In this document: positions 17,982 to 26,862 of the stretch, piece after piece
Numbering within the stretch: the stretch's first letter is position 1
Layout of the letters: every line of letters starts with the position of its first letter
Assembly: GCF_003610735.1 (NCBI RefSeq)
Contig: NZ_RAQM01000007.1
Location: forward strand, 310,001 to 374,000
DNA: 64,000 nucleotides
Direction of reading: 5' to 3'
Source of the DNA: Tenacibaculum lutimaris
GTDB lineage: Bacteria; Bacteroidota; Bacteroidia; Flavobacteriales; Flavobacteriaceae
Made by a program: the position numbers and the translations under genes
Notes under the pieces: model-generated
What the model saw: the letters and a program-made list of their open reading frames with translations, nothing else
The model's database searches: none
Told to the model about the DNA's origin: nothing

Positions 17982-19214
17982 TTATAAATCGTATTGTTTA
18001 ATTTTTCGATATAGAGTTCGTTCAGAAATTCCTAATTCTTTTGCAGCTAATTTACGTTTTCCATTATTCTTTTCGAGTGATTTACGTATCATTTCAATCT
18101 CTTTTTCTTGTAAAGATAAACTTTCATCTTCTTCGATAGTTTCAGCATAATCATAATCATCTTGAGGCTGAGAAACTTTAGGAATTTGAACTACTTCAAC
18201 ATTTGAAACTTCTGATAAATCTTGATCCTGATAAATACGTTCAATTAATCGATGGTTTTCTTCTTGGACTTCCTCTAAATTACCACCCTGCATTAAATCG
18301 AGTGTTAACTTTTTTAAGTCATTGATATCGTTTCGCATATCGAACAAGATTTTGTACATAATATCTCGTTCGGTAGCAAAGTCAGATTGACTGCTTGATT
18401 TTCCACCAATAATAGCAGGTAAATTACTTCTGTTTTCTGGTAGGTACTGAACTAATTTTTCTGGCGTAATTAATCTATCTTCTTCAACAATAGATATTTG
18501 TTCTGCAATATTTTTTAACTGACGAATGTTACCAGGAAAACTGTAATTTAATAAAATTCTTACAGCATTTTCGTCTAGTCTAATGGTTGGCATTCTGTAT
18601 TTTTGAGCAAAATCAGCTGCAAATTTTCTAAAGAGTAAGTGAATGTCTTCTCCACGATTTCTTAATGCAGGTAACGGAATTTCTATAGTACTTAAACGGT
18701 AATATAAATCTTCTCTGAATTTTTCTTTTGCAATAGCTTCCTGCATGTTTACGTTGGTAGCAGCAACAATACGAACGTTTGTTTTTTGTACTTGAGAAGA
18801 ACCTACTTTAATAAACTCTCCATTTTCTAATACACGTAACAAACGTACTTGAGTAGTCAATGGTAATTCTCCAACTTCATCTAAAAAAATGGTGCCACCA
18901 TCAGCAACTTCAAAATACCCTTTACGTGTTTGTGTAGCTCCTGTAAAGGCTCCTTTTTCATGTCCGAATAATTCACTATCAATAGTTCCTTCAGGAATAG
19001 CTCCACAGTTAACCGCAATGTATTTTGCATGTTTTCTGTGTGATAGTTGGTGAATAATTCTTGGGATGTTTTCTTTTCCAACACCGCTTTCTCCAGTAAC
19101 GAGTACTGAAATATCGGTAGGAGCCACACGAATCGCTTTTTCAATAGCGCGATTCAACTGTATATCGTTACCGATAATGCCAAAACGTTGTTTTATAGCT
19201 TGTAAATTTTCCAT
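17982..19214 (-). CDS. sigma-54-dependent transcriptional activator lacking a receiver domain
   Basis: The 410-aa protein begins directly with the AAA+ domain. It has Walker A GESGVGKE (residues 41-48), the sigma-54 contact loop GAFTGA (88-93), Walker B around GTIFLDEVGE (107-116), a linker of about 90 residues and a Fis-type helix-turn-helix at the C-terminus (KLAAKELGISERTLYRKI). No N-terminal receiver or sensing domain is present, so it must be regulated otherwise, for example by abundance or a partner protein. It lies between miaB and the envelope genes lptE and secG. Its targets cannot be read from the window. Confidence 0.9.
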   Translation of the reverse strand: MENLQAIKQRFGIIGNDIQLNRAIEKAIRVAPTDISVLVTGESGVGKENIPRIIHQLSHRKHAKYIAVNCGAIPEGTIDSELFGHEKGAFTGATQTRKGYFEVADGGTIFLDEVGELPLTTQVRLLRVLENGEFIKVGSSQVQKTNVRIVAATNVNMQEAIAKEKFREDLYYRLSTIEIPLPALRNRGEDIHLLFRKFAADFAQKYRMPTIRLDENAVRILLNYSFPGNIRQLKNIAEQISIVEEDRLITPEKLVQYLPENRSNLPAIIGGKSSSQSDFATERDIMYKILFDMRNDINDLKKLTLDLMQGGNLEEVQEENHRLIERIYQDQDLSEVSNVEVVQIPKVSQPQDDYDYAETIEEDESLSLQEKEIEMIRKSLEKNNGKRKLAAKELGISERTLYRKIKQYDL

Positions 19215-19245
19215 TTCTTTCTTTAGAATAGAGAAAAAAGAATAG

Positions 19246-19277
19246 AGAGAAAAGATTGTGTCTTTTTTCTTTTCTCT
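19246..19277. repeat. AGAGAAAAGA inverted repeat between miaB and the sigma-54 activator
   Basis: AGAGAAAAGA (19246-19255) pairs with TCTTTTCTCT (19268-19277) in a purine/pyrimidine-rich stretch (about 19220-19292) with more AGAATAGAGA-like words. It may work as a weak terminator between miaB and the activator on the minus strand. Confidence 0.5.
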
Positions 19278-19296
19278 TGACTCTCTTTTCTAAAAA

Positions 19297-20751
19297 TTAG
19301 TTATTGTCAGAATACCCAACAGCTGTACCTTTTAAGGTAGTAGAGGTACAATCGTCAATACGTACATTTACAAAATCTCCCATTTTATAATTTTCTTTAG
19401 GGAAAACCACTACGGTATTTTGTGTATTACGACCTTTCCATTCGTTAGGGTTCTTTTTTGATGTTCCTTCAATCAATACTTCTTGAATTTTACCAAGATT
19501 CTCTTTTGTTCTGTATAAACTATGTTCTTGTTGTAAATCAATGATTTCTTGTAAACGACGTTTTTTAGTTTCTAACGGAACGTCATCTTCCATTTTTTTA
19601 GCAGCTAAGGTTCCTGGTCTTTCAGAATAGGCAAACATAAATCCGAAACTGTATTTTACATGACGCATTAAGTCTAAAGTATCTTGATGGTCTTGTTCTG
19701 TTTCTCCACAAAAACCAGCAATCATATCTTGGCTTAAAGCCATTTCAGGAATGATCTTGTAAATGTTATCAACCAAATCCATGTATTCTTCACGAGTATG
19801 TTGACGGTTCATTGCTTCAAGCATTGTATTGCTTCCACTTTGAACAGGTAAGTGGATGTATTTACAAATGTTTTTATGCTTTGCCATTATGTGAATTACG
19901 TCTAATGTCATATCCTGAGGATTTGAAGTAGAAAAACGAAAACGCATTTTAGGAAATTCTGTAGCACACATATCTAGTAACTGAGCAAAATCAACAGCAG
20001 AAGCTTGCGCTAATTCAGAAGCTTTTTTGAAATCTTTTTTCAATCCACCGCCATACCATAAGTATGAGTCAACATTTTGACCTAGTAAAGTAATTTCTTT
20101 GAAGTTTTTCTCTTGCATACTGCGGATTTCTTCAATAATACTCTTAGGATCACGACTACGTTCACGACCACGTGTAAACGGAACTACACAGAATGTACAC
20201 ATGTTATCGCAACCACGGGTAATTGATACAAAGGCTGAAACTCCGTTAGAGTTTAAACGTACAGGAGAAACATCAGCATACGTTTCTTCTTTTGATAAGA
20301 TTACGTTCACTGCATCACGTCCTGCATCAACTTCTTCAATTAAATTAGGTAAGTCACGATATGCATCAGGCCCCACAACTAAGTCAACGATTTTTTCTTC
20401 CTCTAAAAACTTTTCTTTTAATCGTTCTGCCATACAACCAAGTACTCCAACTTTCATGGTTGGATTTACTTTTTTTACAGCGTTATATTTTTGCAGTCTG
20501 TTACGAACTGTTGTCTCGGCTTTTTCACGAATAGAACAAGTGTTCACCAGTACCAAATCAGCATCTTCTAAATTTTGAGTGGTGTTAAAACCTTGTTCTG
20601 CTAAAATTGACGCCACAATTTCGCTGTCGTTCATATTCATTTGACAACCATAGCTTTCTATAAAAAGCTTTTTGTTGTTTCCTTCTTTGTGTTCTGTAAC
20701 AAGGGCTTTTCCTTGTTGTTTCTCATCAATTATTTTTTCTACGTGTTCCAT
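19297..20751 (-). CDS. miaB: tRNA-2-methylthio-N6-dimethylallyladenosine synthase
   Basis: MiaB adds a methylthio group to i6A37 of tRNAs reading UNN codons. The 484-aa protein has the N-terminal MTTase domain (SYGCQMNMNDSE), the radical-SAM motif in RGCDNMCTFC and the following VPFTRGRERSR block, and a C-terminal TRAM domain (about residues 405-475). I chose ATG 20751. A frame extending to 20790 has a hydrophobic, non-conserved leader that would overlap the promoter. The length matches other flavobacterial MiaB proteins. Confidence 0.95.
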   Translation of the reverse strand: MEHVEKIIDEKQQGKALVTEHKEGNNKKLFIESYGCQMNMNDSEIVASILAEQGFNTTQNLEDADLVLVNTCSIREKAETTVRNRLQKYNAVKKVNPTMKVGVLGCMAERLKEKFLEEEKIVDLVVGPDAYRDLPNLIEEVDAGRDAVNVILSKEETYADVSPVRLNSNGVSAFVSITRGCDNMCTFCVVPFTRGRERSRDPKSIIEEIRSMQEKNFKEITLLGQNVDSYLWYGGGLKKDFKKASELAQASAVDFAQLLDMCATEFPKMRFRFSTSNPQDMTLDVIHIMAKHKNICKYIHLPVQSGSNTMLEAMNRQHTREEYMDLVDNIYKIIPEMALSQDMIAGFCGETEQDHQDTLDLMRHVKYSFGFMFAYSERPGTLAAKKMEDDVPLETKKRRLQEIIDLQQEHSLYRTKENLGKIQEVLIEGTSKKNPNEWKGRNTQNTVVVFPKENYKMGDFVNVRIDDCTSTTLKGTAVGYSDNN

Positions 20752-20779
20752 AAATCCTAAAATCGTGCTAAATAGGGTG

Positions 20780-20787
20780 CAAATATA
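20780..20787 (-). promoter_or_regulatory. -7 element of miaB
   Basis: On the minus strand this reads TATATTTG, an exact match to TAnnTTTG, 28 nt before the miaB ATG. A TTTG lies about 23 nt upstream. It supports the start at 20751. Confidence 0.6.
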
Positions 20788-20884
20788 CAACCAAAAAGTA
20801 TTATTTGTGACAAATTGACATGGATAGTTTTGTTTAATAAAAGGTAAAGTTTTGCTAAAAATTAATCATTAAAAAAAAACTATA

Positions 20885-20892
20885 TACTTTTG
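20885..20892 (+). promoter_or_regulatory. -7 element of topA
   Basis: TACTTTTG matches TAnnTTTG, 56 nt before the topA ATG. The -33 region is A-rich without a clear TTG. Confidence 0.45.
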
Positions 20893-20948
20893 CAAACTGA
20901 ATTATACCTATATTAATAAGGTGTAAAGTGATAATGAGATAAAGACGT

Positions 20949-23435
20949 ATGGCAAAAAATTTAGTAATAGTTGAGTCACCTGCTAAGGCAAAAACAATAG
21001 AAAAGTTTTTAGGGAAAGATTTTCAGGTTGAATCGAGTTTTGGACACATTGCAGATTTACCATCTAAAGAATTAGGGGTAAATGTTGAAGGAGATTTCAA
21101 ACCAAAATATATAGTTTCTACCGATAAAAAAGCGGTAGTAAAAAAACTAAAAGATTTAGCAAAGAAAGCAGAAACAGTATGGTTAGCTTCCGATGAGGAT
21201 CGCGAGGGAGAAGCTATTGCATGGCATTTAGCAGAACAATTAAAGCTAAAGGAAGAAAATACAAAGCGTATTGTTTTTAACTCAATTACTAAACAAGCAA
21301 TTTTAAAAGCAATTGAAAATCCACGTACTATTAATTATAACTTAGTAGATGCACAACAAGCGAGACGTGTGTTAGATAGAATAGTAGGTTATGAACTGTC
21401 TCCAGTGTTATGGAGAAAAGTAAAACCGGGGTTATCAGCAGGTAGAGTGCAGTCAGTAGCAGTGCGTTTAATAGTAGAGCGTGAGCGTGAAATTGAAAGC
21501 TTTGAAACCGAAGCATCTTATCGAGTAGATGCTGAGTTTGTAAATGCTGAAGGAAAAAAGTTTAAAGCGAAGTTAGCAAAGAATTTTTCAACTAAAGAAG
21601 AAGCAGAAAAATTCTTAAATTCTTGTGCTGATGCAGCGTTTTCAGTAGCAGATTTACAACAAAAGCCTGCGAAAAAGTCACCAGCACCACCATTTACAAC
21701 GTCAACATTGCAACAGGAAGCGTCTAGAAAGTTAGGTTTTCCAGTAGCAAAAACGATGATGATGGCGCAACGTTTATACGAAGCGGGATTGATAACCTAC
21801 ATGAGAACAGATAGCGTTAATTTATCTGATGACGCTAAAAATGCGGCACAAGAAGAAATAATAGCTTCTTATGGTAAAGAATATAGCAAGCCACGTAATT
21901 TTTCAACTAAAACAAAAGGAGCCCAAGAGGCGCACGAAGCGATTCGTCCTACAGATATGACACGTCATGAGGTTTCTGTAGATTATGATCAAGATAGATT
22001 GTATAGTTTAATATGGAAACGTACACTAGCTTCACAAATGAGTGAAGCACAATTGGAGCGTACCGTTGTAAAAATAGATAACAATAAGAACAAGAAACAG
22101 TTTACAGCCAATGGTGAGGTGATTACTTTTGAAGGTTTCTTAAAAGTATACTTAGAAGGAACAGATAATGAAGATGAAGAGCAAGCAGGAATGTTACCTA
22201 AAATGGAAGTAAATGAATCGCTAATTAATGAATTAATTACGGCAACAGAGCGTTATACACGTCCGCCAGCAAGATATACCGAAGCTGCTTTGGTAAAACA
22301 ATTAGAAGAGTTAGGAATTGGACGTCCTTCTACGTATGCGCCAACAATTTCAACGATTCAAAGAAGAGAGTATGTTGAAAAAGGAACTGTTGAAGGAAAA
22401 GAAAGAAATTATACACAGTTAAGTTTAGCAAATCAAATAGTATCAGAGCAAGTTCTAACAGAACGAGTAGGTTCTGATAAAGGAAAATTAGTTCCAACAG
22501 ATATCGGAAATATCGTAAATGACTTTTTAGTAGAAAATTTTGATACAATTTTAGATTATGGTTTCACGGCTAAAGTTGAAAATGAATTTGATGAAATAGC
22601 AGAGGGAAATGAAGATTGGACTGCAATGATTAAAGATTTCTACAAAAACTTCCATGTAGTTGTAGAAGATGTTGCAGCAAATGCTGAAAGAGCGAAAGGA
22701 GAGCGTTTGTTAGGTGTAGATCCTGAAAGTGGTAAGAATGTATATGTGCGTTTAGGACGTTACGGAGCAATGGTTCAAATTGGTGAAGCTACTGATGAAG
22801 AAAAGCCACGTTTTGCAAGTTTACAAGGTGATCAAACCATGAATTCTATCACATACGAAGAAGCGATGGATTTATTTAAGTTGCCAAAAGTTTTAGGAGA
22901 CTATGAGGGTATGGAAGTAGAAGTAGCAAACGGTAGATTTGGTCCTTATATTAAGTTTGATGGAAAATACGTATCGCTTGATAGAGACGAAAATCCAATG
23001 TCAGTAGATATGGATAGAGCTATTGAATTGATTGAAGCCAAACGTAAAGCAGATGCTCCTATTGGTGAGTATGAAGGAATGCCAATTCAAAAAGGAGTTG
23101 GACGATTTGGACCTTTTATTAAGTGGAATTCTATTTTCATCAATGTTAACAAAAAATACGATTTTGATAATTTAAGTCAATCAGATTTAGAAGAGTTAAT
23201 AGAGGATAAAAAGAAAAAAGAACGCGAAAAGCTCATCCATAATTTTGAAGAAGTTGGTATTCGTGTAGAAAAAGCACGTTGGGGTCGTTTTAATGTAATT
23301 AAAGGTAAAATAAAGGTTGAATTACCTAAAACAACAGAGATTGAGAAGTTAACGCAAGAAGAAGCTGTTAAAATGATTGAAGCAAAAACTCCAAAAAAGA
23401 AAACAGTAAAGAAGAAAGTAACCAAAAAGAAATAA
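20949..23435 (+). CDS. topA: DNA topoisomerase I
   Basis: The 828-aa type IA topoisomerase relaxes negative supercoils. It has the Toprim domain with VESPAKAKTIEKFLG (8-22) and the acidic SDEDREGE (81-88), and the active-site tyrosine Y284 in LITYMRTDSVN. The C-terminal third consists of topoisomerase C-terminal repeats (GRYGAMVQIG, GRFGPYIKFDG, GRFGPFIKW) and ends in a lysine-rich tail from about residue 800. The four-cysteine zinc fingers of E. coli TopA are absent, as in other flavobacteria. It heads the region that leads into the gld cluster. Confidence 0.97.
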   Translation: MAKNLVIVESPAKAKTIEKFLGKDFQVESSFGHIADLPSKELGVNVEGDFKPKYIVSTDKKAVVKKLKDLAKKAETVWLASDEDREGEAIAWHLAEQLKLKEENTKRIVFNSITKQAILKAIENPRTINYNLVDAQQARRVLDRIVGYELSPVLWRKVKPGLSAGRVQSVAVRLIVEREREIESFETEASYRVDAEFVNAEGKKFKAKLAKNFSTKEEAEKFLNSCADAAFSVADLQQKPAKKSPAPPFTTSTLQQEASRKLGFPVAKTMMMAQRLYEAGLITYMRTDSVNLSDDAKNAAQEEIIASYGKEYSKPRNFSTKTKGAQEAHEAIRPTDMTRHEVSVDYDQDRLYSLIWKRTLASQMSEAQLERTVVKIDNNKNKKQFTANGEVITFEGFLKVYLEGTDNEDEEQAGMLPKMEVNESLINELITATERYTRPPARYTEAALVKQLEELGIGRPSTYAPTISTIQRREYVEKGTVEGKERNYTQLSLANQIVSEQVLTERVGSDKGKLVPTDIGNIVNDFLVENFDTILDYGFTAKVENEFDEIAEGNEDWTAMIKDFYKNFHVVVEDVAANAERAKGERLLGVDPESGKNVYVRLGRYGAMVQIGEATDEEKPRFASLQGDQTMNSITYEEAMDLFKLPKVLGDYEGMEVEVANGRFGPYIKFDGKYVSLDRDENPMSVDMDRAIELIEAKRKADAPIGEYEGMPIQKGVGRFGPFIKWNSIFINVNKKYDFDNLSQSDLEELIEDKKKKEREKLIHNFEEVGIRVEKARWGRFNVIKGKIKVELPKTTEIEKLTQEEAVKMIEAKTPKKKTVKKKVTKKK

Positions 23436-23492
23436 AGAAGCTTTCTATAAAAAATAGTTTGTTATATTAGCGCTCTTAAAATTCCCCTATAA

Positions 23493-24653
23493 ATGAATCT
23501 TGACTTCTTTACACCTATCGAAGAATCTGCAGCTGCTCACGTACTTGAGCAAGCGCCTTCGGTATTAGGTAAAATAGTTCAACTTCATACTGTTGATAAT
23601 GGTTTTCCAGACTTAACAGAAGTTTCAATAGCTATTTTAGGAGTAAAAGATGGAAGGGGAGCAGTAGGTAATGAAGGTTGCGGAAATGGATTAGACCAAA
23701 TTCGTAAACACTTTTATCAGTTGTTTACTGGTAAATGGACAACCCAAATTGCGGACTTAGGAAATATAGAGAAAGGAAATACTGTAGAAGATACTTATTT
23801 TGCGGTAAAATCATCAATAGAGTTTTTACTAAAGAAAAATATTATGCCAATCATTATAGGTGGCGGGCAAGATATTACCTATGCAAATTATAGGGCTTAC
23901 GATAACTTAGAGCAAACAGTTAATTTAGTAGCTGTTGATAGCCGATTTGACTTAGGTTCGTTAGAAGATGAGCTTACGTCAAAATCGTATGTAAGTAGAA
24001 TTGTTATGGAAGAGCCTAACAATCTTTTTAACTTTAGTAATATAGGATATCAAACCTATTTTAACTCGCAAGATGAAATAGACCTATTAGATAAGTTGTA
24101 TTTTGATGCATATAGGTTAGGAGAAGTAAAAGATATTACTTTAGTAGAACCTATAATGAGAGATGCAGATGTGGTGAGTATAGATGTTGGAAGTATTCGT
24201 CAAAGTGAAGCGCCAGCTAACGAAAACGCCTCGCCAAATGGGTTTTACGGAGAAGAGATTTGTGCAATAGCACGATATGCAGGAATAAGTGATAAAGTAA
24301 CATCTTTCGGGATTTACGAATACAATGTAATGTTAGACTCAAATAGTCAAACAGCAAAGTTGATAGCTCAAATAATTTGGTACTTTATAGAAGGAATGAA
24401 CTCTAGAGCAAAAGATTATCCGTTTGCAACCAAAGAAAGTTATCAGAAATTTACAGTACTTTTAAGCGATGACGACCCAATAAACTTCTATAAAAGTGAT
24501 AAAAGTGGTCGTTGGTGGATGGAAATAAATTTAATATCGAATAATAAACACAAAAGACATGCGTTAATACCATGTAGCTATCGAGATTATGAACTAGCAC
24601 TACAACAAAAAACACCTGAAAGGTGGTACAAAGCTTTGCAAAAGCTTGTTTAG
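23493..24653 (+). CDS. arginase/formimidoylglutamase-fold protein with degenerate metal site
   Basis: The 386-aa protein has the ureohydrolase fold: IIIGGGQD (about residues 119-126), VAVDSRFDLG (149-158) and VVSIDVGSIRQSEAP (about 228-242). These align with the arginase motifs GGxHS, DAHxD and SxDxDxxDP. Three of the six manganese ligands are replaced: His to Gln in the first motif, His to Arg in the second, and the second Asp of the third to Gly. It is therefore probably not an active ureohydrolase, although automated annotation would call it formimidoylglutamase. It lies between topA and gldK on the same strand, 97 nt before gldK, and may have been recruited to a structural or regulatory role. 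Confidence 0.8.
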   Translation: MNLDFFTPIEESAAAHVLEQAPSVLGKIVQLHTVDNGFPDLTEVSIAILGVKDGRGAVGNEGCGNGLDQIRKHFYQLFTGKWTTQIADLGNIEKGNTVEDTYFAVKSSIEFLLKKNIMPIIIGGGQDITYANYRAYDNLEQTVNLVAVDSRFDLGSLEDELTSKSYVSRIVMEEPNNLFNFSNIGYQTYFNSQDEIDLLDKLYFDAYRLGEVKDITLVEPIMRDADVVSIDVGSIRQSEAPANENASPNGFYGEEICAIARYAGISDKVTSFGIYEYNVMLDSNSQTAKLIAQIIWYFIEGMNSRAKDYPFATKESYQKFTVLLSDDDPINFYKSDKSGRWWMEINLISNNKHKRHALIPCSYRDYELALQQKTPERWYKALQKLV

Positions 24654-24692
24654 AAGAAAGTTGTATAAAGTGTGAAAAAATATAACTCGTAA

Positions 24693-24723
24693 TTGTTTTT
24701 TAATAAAAAAAATAATAGGTTTA
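24693..24723 (+). promoter_or_regulatory. candidate promoter of the gldKLMN operon
   Basis: TTG at 24693-24695 is followed after 20 nt by TAGGTTTA (24716-24723), a one-mismatch version of TAnnTTTG. It lies 27 nt before the gldK ATG. The spacing supports it; the last base of the -7 box does not. Confidence 0.4.
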
Positions 24724-24750
24724 CGCCTCTTTTATAAGAAAAGATATAAT

Positions 24751-26127
24751 ATGAAAAAAATAGCATTACTTGCATTATTGGTATCTATCATCTACTCTTG
24801 TGGTTCAAGTGGAGATAGAGGAGAGTTAGTAGGAGTAAAGTCTACAAGAAAATGGTTTGCCGAAAAACCATATGGAATGGCTAAAATACCAGGAGGGTCT
24901 TTTACTATGGGTAAACAAGATGAAGATCCTATGGGAGCTATGAATGCGCCAACAAAAACTGTAACTGTACAACCATTTTATATGGATGAAACAGAAATTA
25001 CAAATAGTGAGTATAAAGCATTTGTGTTCTGGGTAAGAGATTCTATCACAAGAACTAAGTTAGCTTATCAAGCAGAGTTTGCTTCAATGGGAGCTGGTGA
25101 TGCAGAAGGAGCAGGAAGAGCAGAAGGTATTCAATTATATGCGTTTGCATCAAAAGATACTGTAAATGAAACTCCTTACGAAAAGTACATGCGTGAAAAT
25201 TACTATGAGTTAGGAGCTGGTTTAGACTCTTTAAAACCATTAAATTGGGAAGAAGAAATTATTTGGGAAGCTCCTGAATACCCAGATGCTGATTATGTAG
25301 AAGTAATGGACTCTTTATATATTAAGAAAGATGAAGCTTTAAACGGAATTAGAACGTTCAATACAAAATTATTAAATTATAGATATTATTGGTTTGATAA
25401 TGAGGCAGCAGCAAGAACAGGAAAGAATAGAAAAGATTTCTTAAAAAATGAAGTTATCAATGTATATCCAGATACCACAGTTTGGATTAAAGACTTCAAC
25501 TATTCATACAACGACCCAATGCACCAAGAGTATTTTGCTCATAAAGCATACGAAAACTATCCAGTAGTAGGTGTAACTTGGAATCAAGCAAAAGCATTTT
25601 GTAATTGGAGAACTCAAACTAAAAATAACTTCCAACGTTCAAGAAGAAAGTTAGGATTAGTACCTGCGTTCAGATTACCAACAGAGGCTGAATGGGAATA
25701 TGCAGCTCGTGGAGGTTTAGACTATGCTAAATATCCTTGGGGTGGACCAAGTACTACAAGTGATAGAGGATGTTTCTTAGCAAACTTTAAACCAGTACGT
25801 GGTGACTATGCAGCAGATGGAGCTTTATATACAGTAGAAGCAATGTCATACAATCCAAATGAATATGGGTTATTTAATATGGCAGGTAACGTTTCTGAAT
25901 GGACAAATACAGCTTATAACCAAATGTCTTATTATATGGGGTCTACAATGAACCCGAACGTAGAGATTAAAGAAAATAGAAGAAAAATTATCCGTGGAGG
26001 TTCATGGAAAGATGTAGCCTATTTCTTAGAAGTAAGTTCTCGTGACTGGGAATATGCTGATACAGCAAGAAGTTATATCGGATTTAGAACTGTTCAAGAT
26101 TATTTAGGAACAAACAAGAGTAATTAA
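24751..26127 (+). CDS. gldK: type IX secretion/gliding motility lipoprotein GldK
   Basis: The 458-aa lipoprotein (lipobox IYSC, Cys at residue 17) carries a formylglycine-generating-enzyme-like (FGE-sulfatase) domain: PGGSFTMGKQDED near residue 50, RLPTEAEWEYAARGG near 312-326, and NMAGNVSEWT near 375. In T9SS GldK (PorK) forms a large periplasmic ring with GldN attached to the outer membrane. The domain is used structurally; no enzymatic role is established. It is the first gene of gldKLMN, followed by gldL at 51 nt. Confidence 0.96.
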   Translation: MKKIALLALLVSIIYSCGSSGDRGELVGVKSTRKWFAEKPYGMAKIPGGSFTMGKQDEDPMGAMNAPTKTVTVQPFYMDETEITNSEYKAFVFWVRDSITRTKLAYQAEFASMGAGDAEGAGRAEGIQLYAFASKDTVNETPYEKYMRENYYELGAGLDSLKPLNWEEEIIWEAPEYPDADYVEVMDSLYIKKDEALNGIRTFNTKLLNYRYYWFDNEAAARTGKNRKDFLKNEVINVYPDTTVWIKDFNYSYNDPMHQEYFAHKAYENYPVVGVTWNQAKAFCNWRTQTKNNFQRSRRKLGLVPAFRLPTEAEWEYAARGGLDYAKYPWGGPSTTSDRGCFLANFKPVRGDYAADGALYTVEAMSYNPNEYGLFNMAGNVSEWTNTAYNQMSYYMGSTMNPNVEIKENRRKIIRGGSWKDVAYFLEVSSRDWEYADTARSYIGFRTVQDYLGTNKSN

Positions 26128-26178
26128 ACAAGAAAACAAGAATAAATATTAATCCCCAAAAATTAAAAATTAAAAATT

Positions 26179-26820
26179 ATGGCACAATCAAAATCAACTA
26201 AGAAGATGTTCAATATGGCTTACGGTTTAGGAGCCGCAGTAGTTATCATTGGAGCATTATTTAAAATTTTACACTGGCCTTTTGGAAATGAAGTATTAAT
26301 GATAGGTATGATTGTGGAAGCAGCAGTTTTCGCATTGTCAGCGTTTGAAGCAGTTGAAGACGATTTAGATTGGACAAAAGTATACCCAGAGTTAGCAGAT
26401 GGTCAATCATTAGGAGGTAAGAAAGGTAAAGAAGCATCTCCAGAAGAAGCACAAAGCATGTTATCTCAAAAATTAGATAATATCTTAAGCGAAGCTAAAT
26501 TAGACGCACAATTAGTATCTCGTTTAGGAGATAGTATTAAAAATTTCCAAGGAGCAGTAGAGCCTTTAGCATCTGCTTCTCAATCAATTTCAGCTACAAA
26601 TAGCTACAACGAGCAAATGTCTAGAGCAGCAGCTCAAATGGAATCTTTAAACAGTTTATACCAAACACAAGTAGAGAATGCTAGTAAACAAGCTGATTTA
26701 AACTCAGCAATGGTTGAAAACTCTCAACGTTTACAAGAGCAAATGCAATCTCTAGCTACGAATTTATCTTCGTTAAATGGAGTTTATGGTGGAATGTTGT
26801 CTGCAATGTCTAACAAGTAA
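26179..26820 (+). CDS. gldL: T9SS motor inner-membrane protein GldL
   Basis: The 213-aa protein has two closely spaced membrane helices, about residues 14-32 and 38-58, followed by a cytoplasmic coiled-coil region rich in Gln/Ser/Leu. A glutamate inside TM2 (E47 in MIVEAAVF) and a lysine in TM1 (K29 in LFKILHW) match charged membrane residues of the proton-driven GldLM motor. GldL forms the pentameric stator around GldM. Length is normal. Confidence 0.96.
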   Translation: MAQSKSTKKMFNMAYGLGAAVVIIGALFKILHWPFGNEVLMIGMIVEAAVFALSAFEAVEDDLDWTKVYPELADGQSLGGKKGKEASPEEAQSMLSQKLDNILSEAKLDAQLVSRLGDSIKNFQGAVEPLASASQSISATNSYNEQMSRAAAQMESLNSLYQTQVENASKQADLNSAMVENSQRLQEQMQSLATNLSSLNGVYGGMLSAMSNK

Positions 26821-26862
26821 TTAATTAGTTTATCTAATTTTTAACGAAACAAACTAATTAAT

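Noticed and set aside
20752..20790. Longer start for miaB
   Set aside because: The additional residues are hydrophobic and lie in the promoter region; the TATATTTG box favours ATG 20751.
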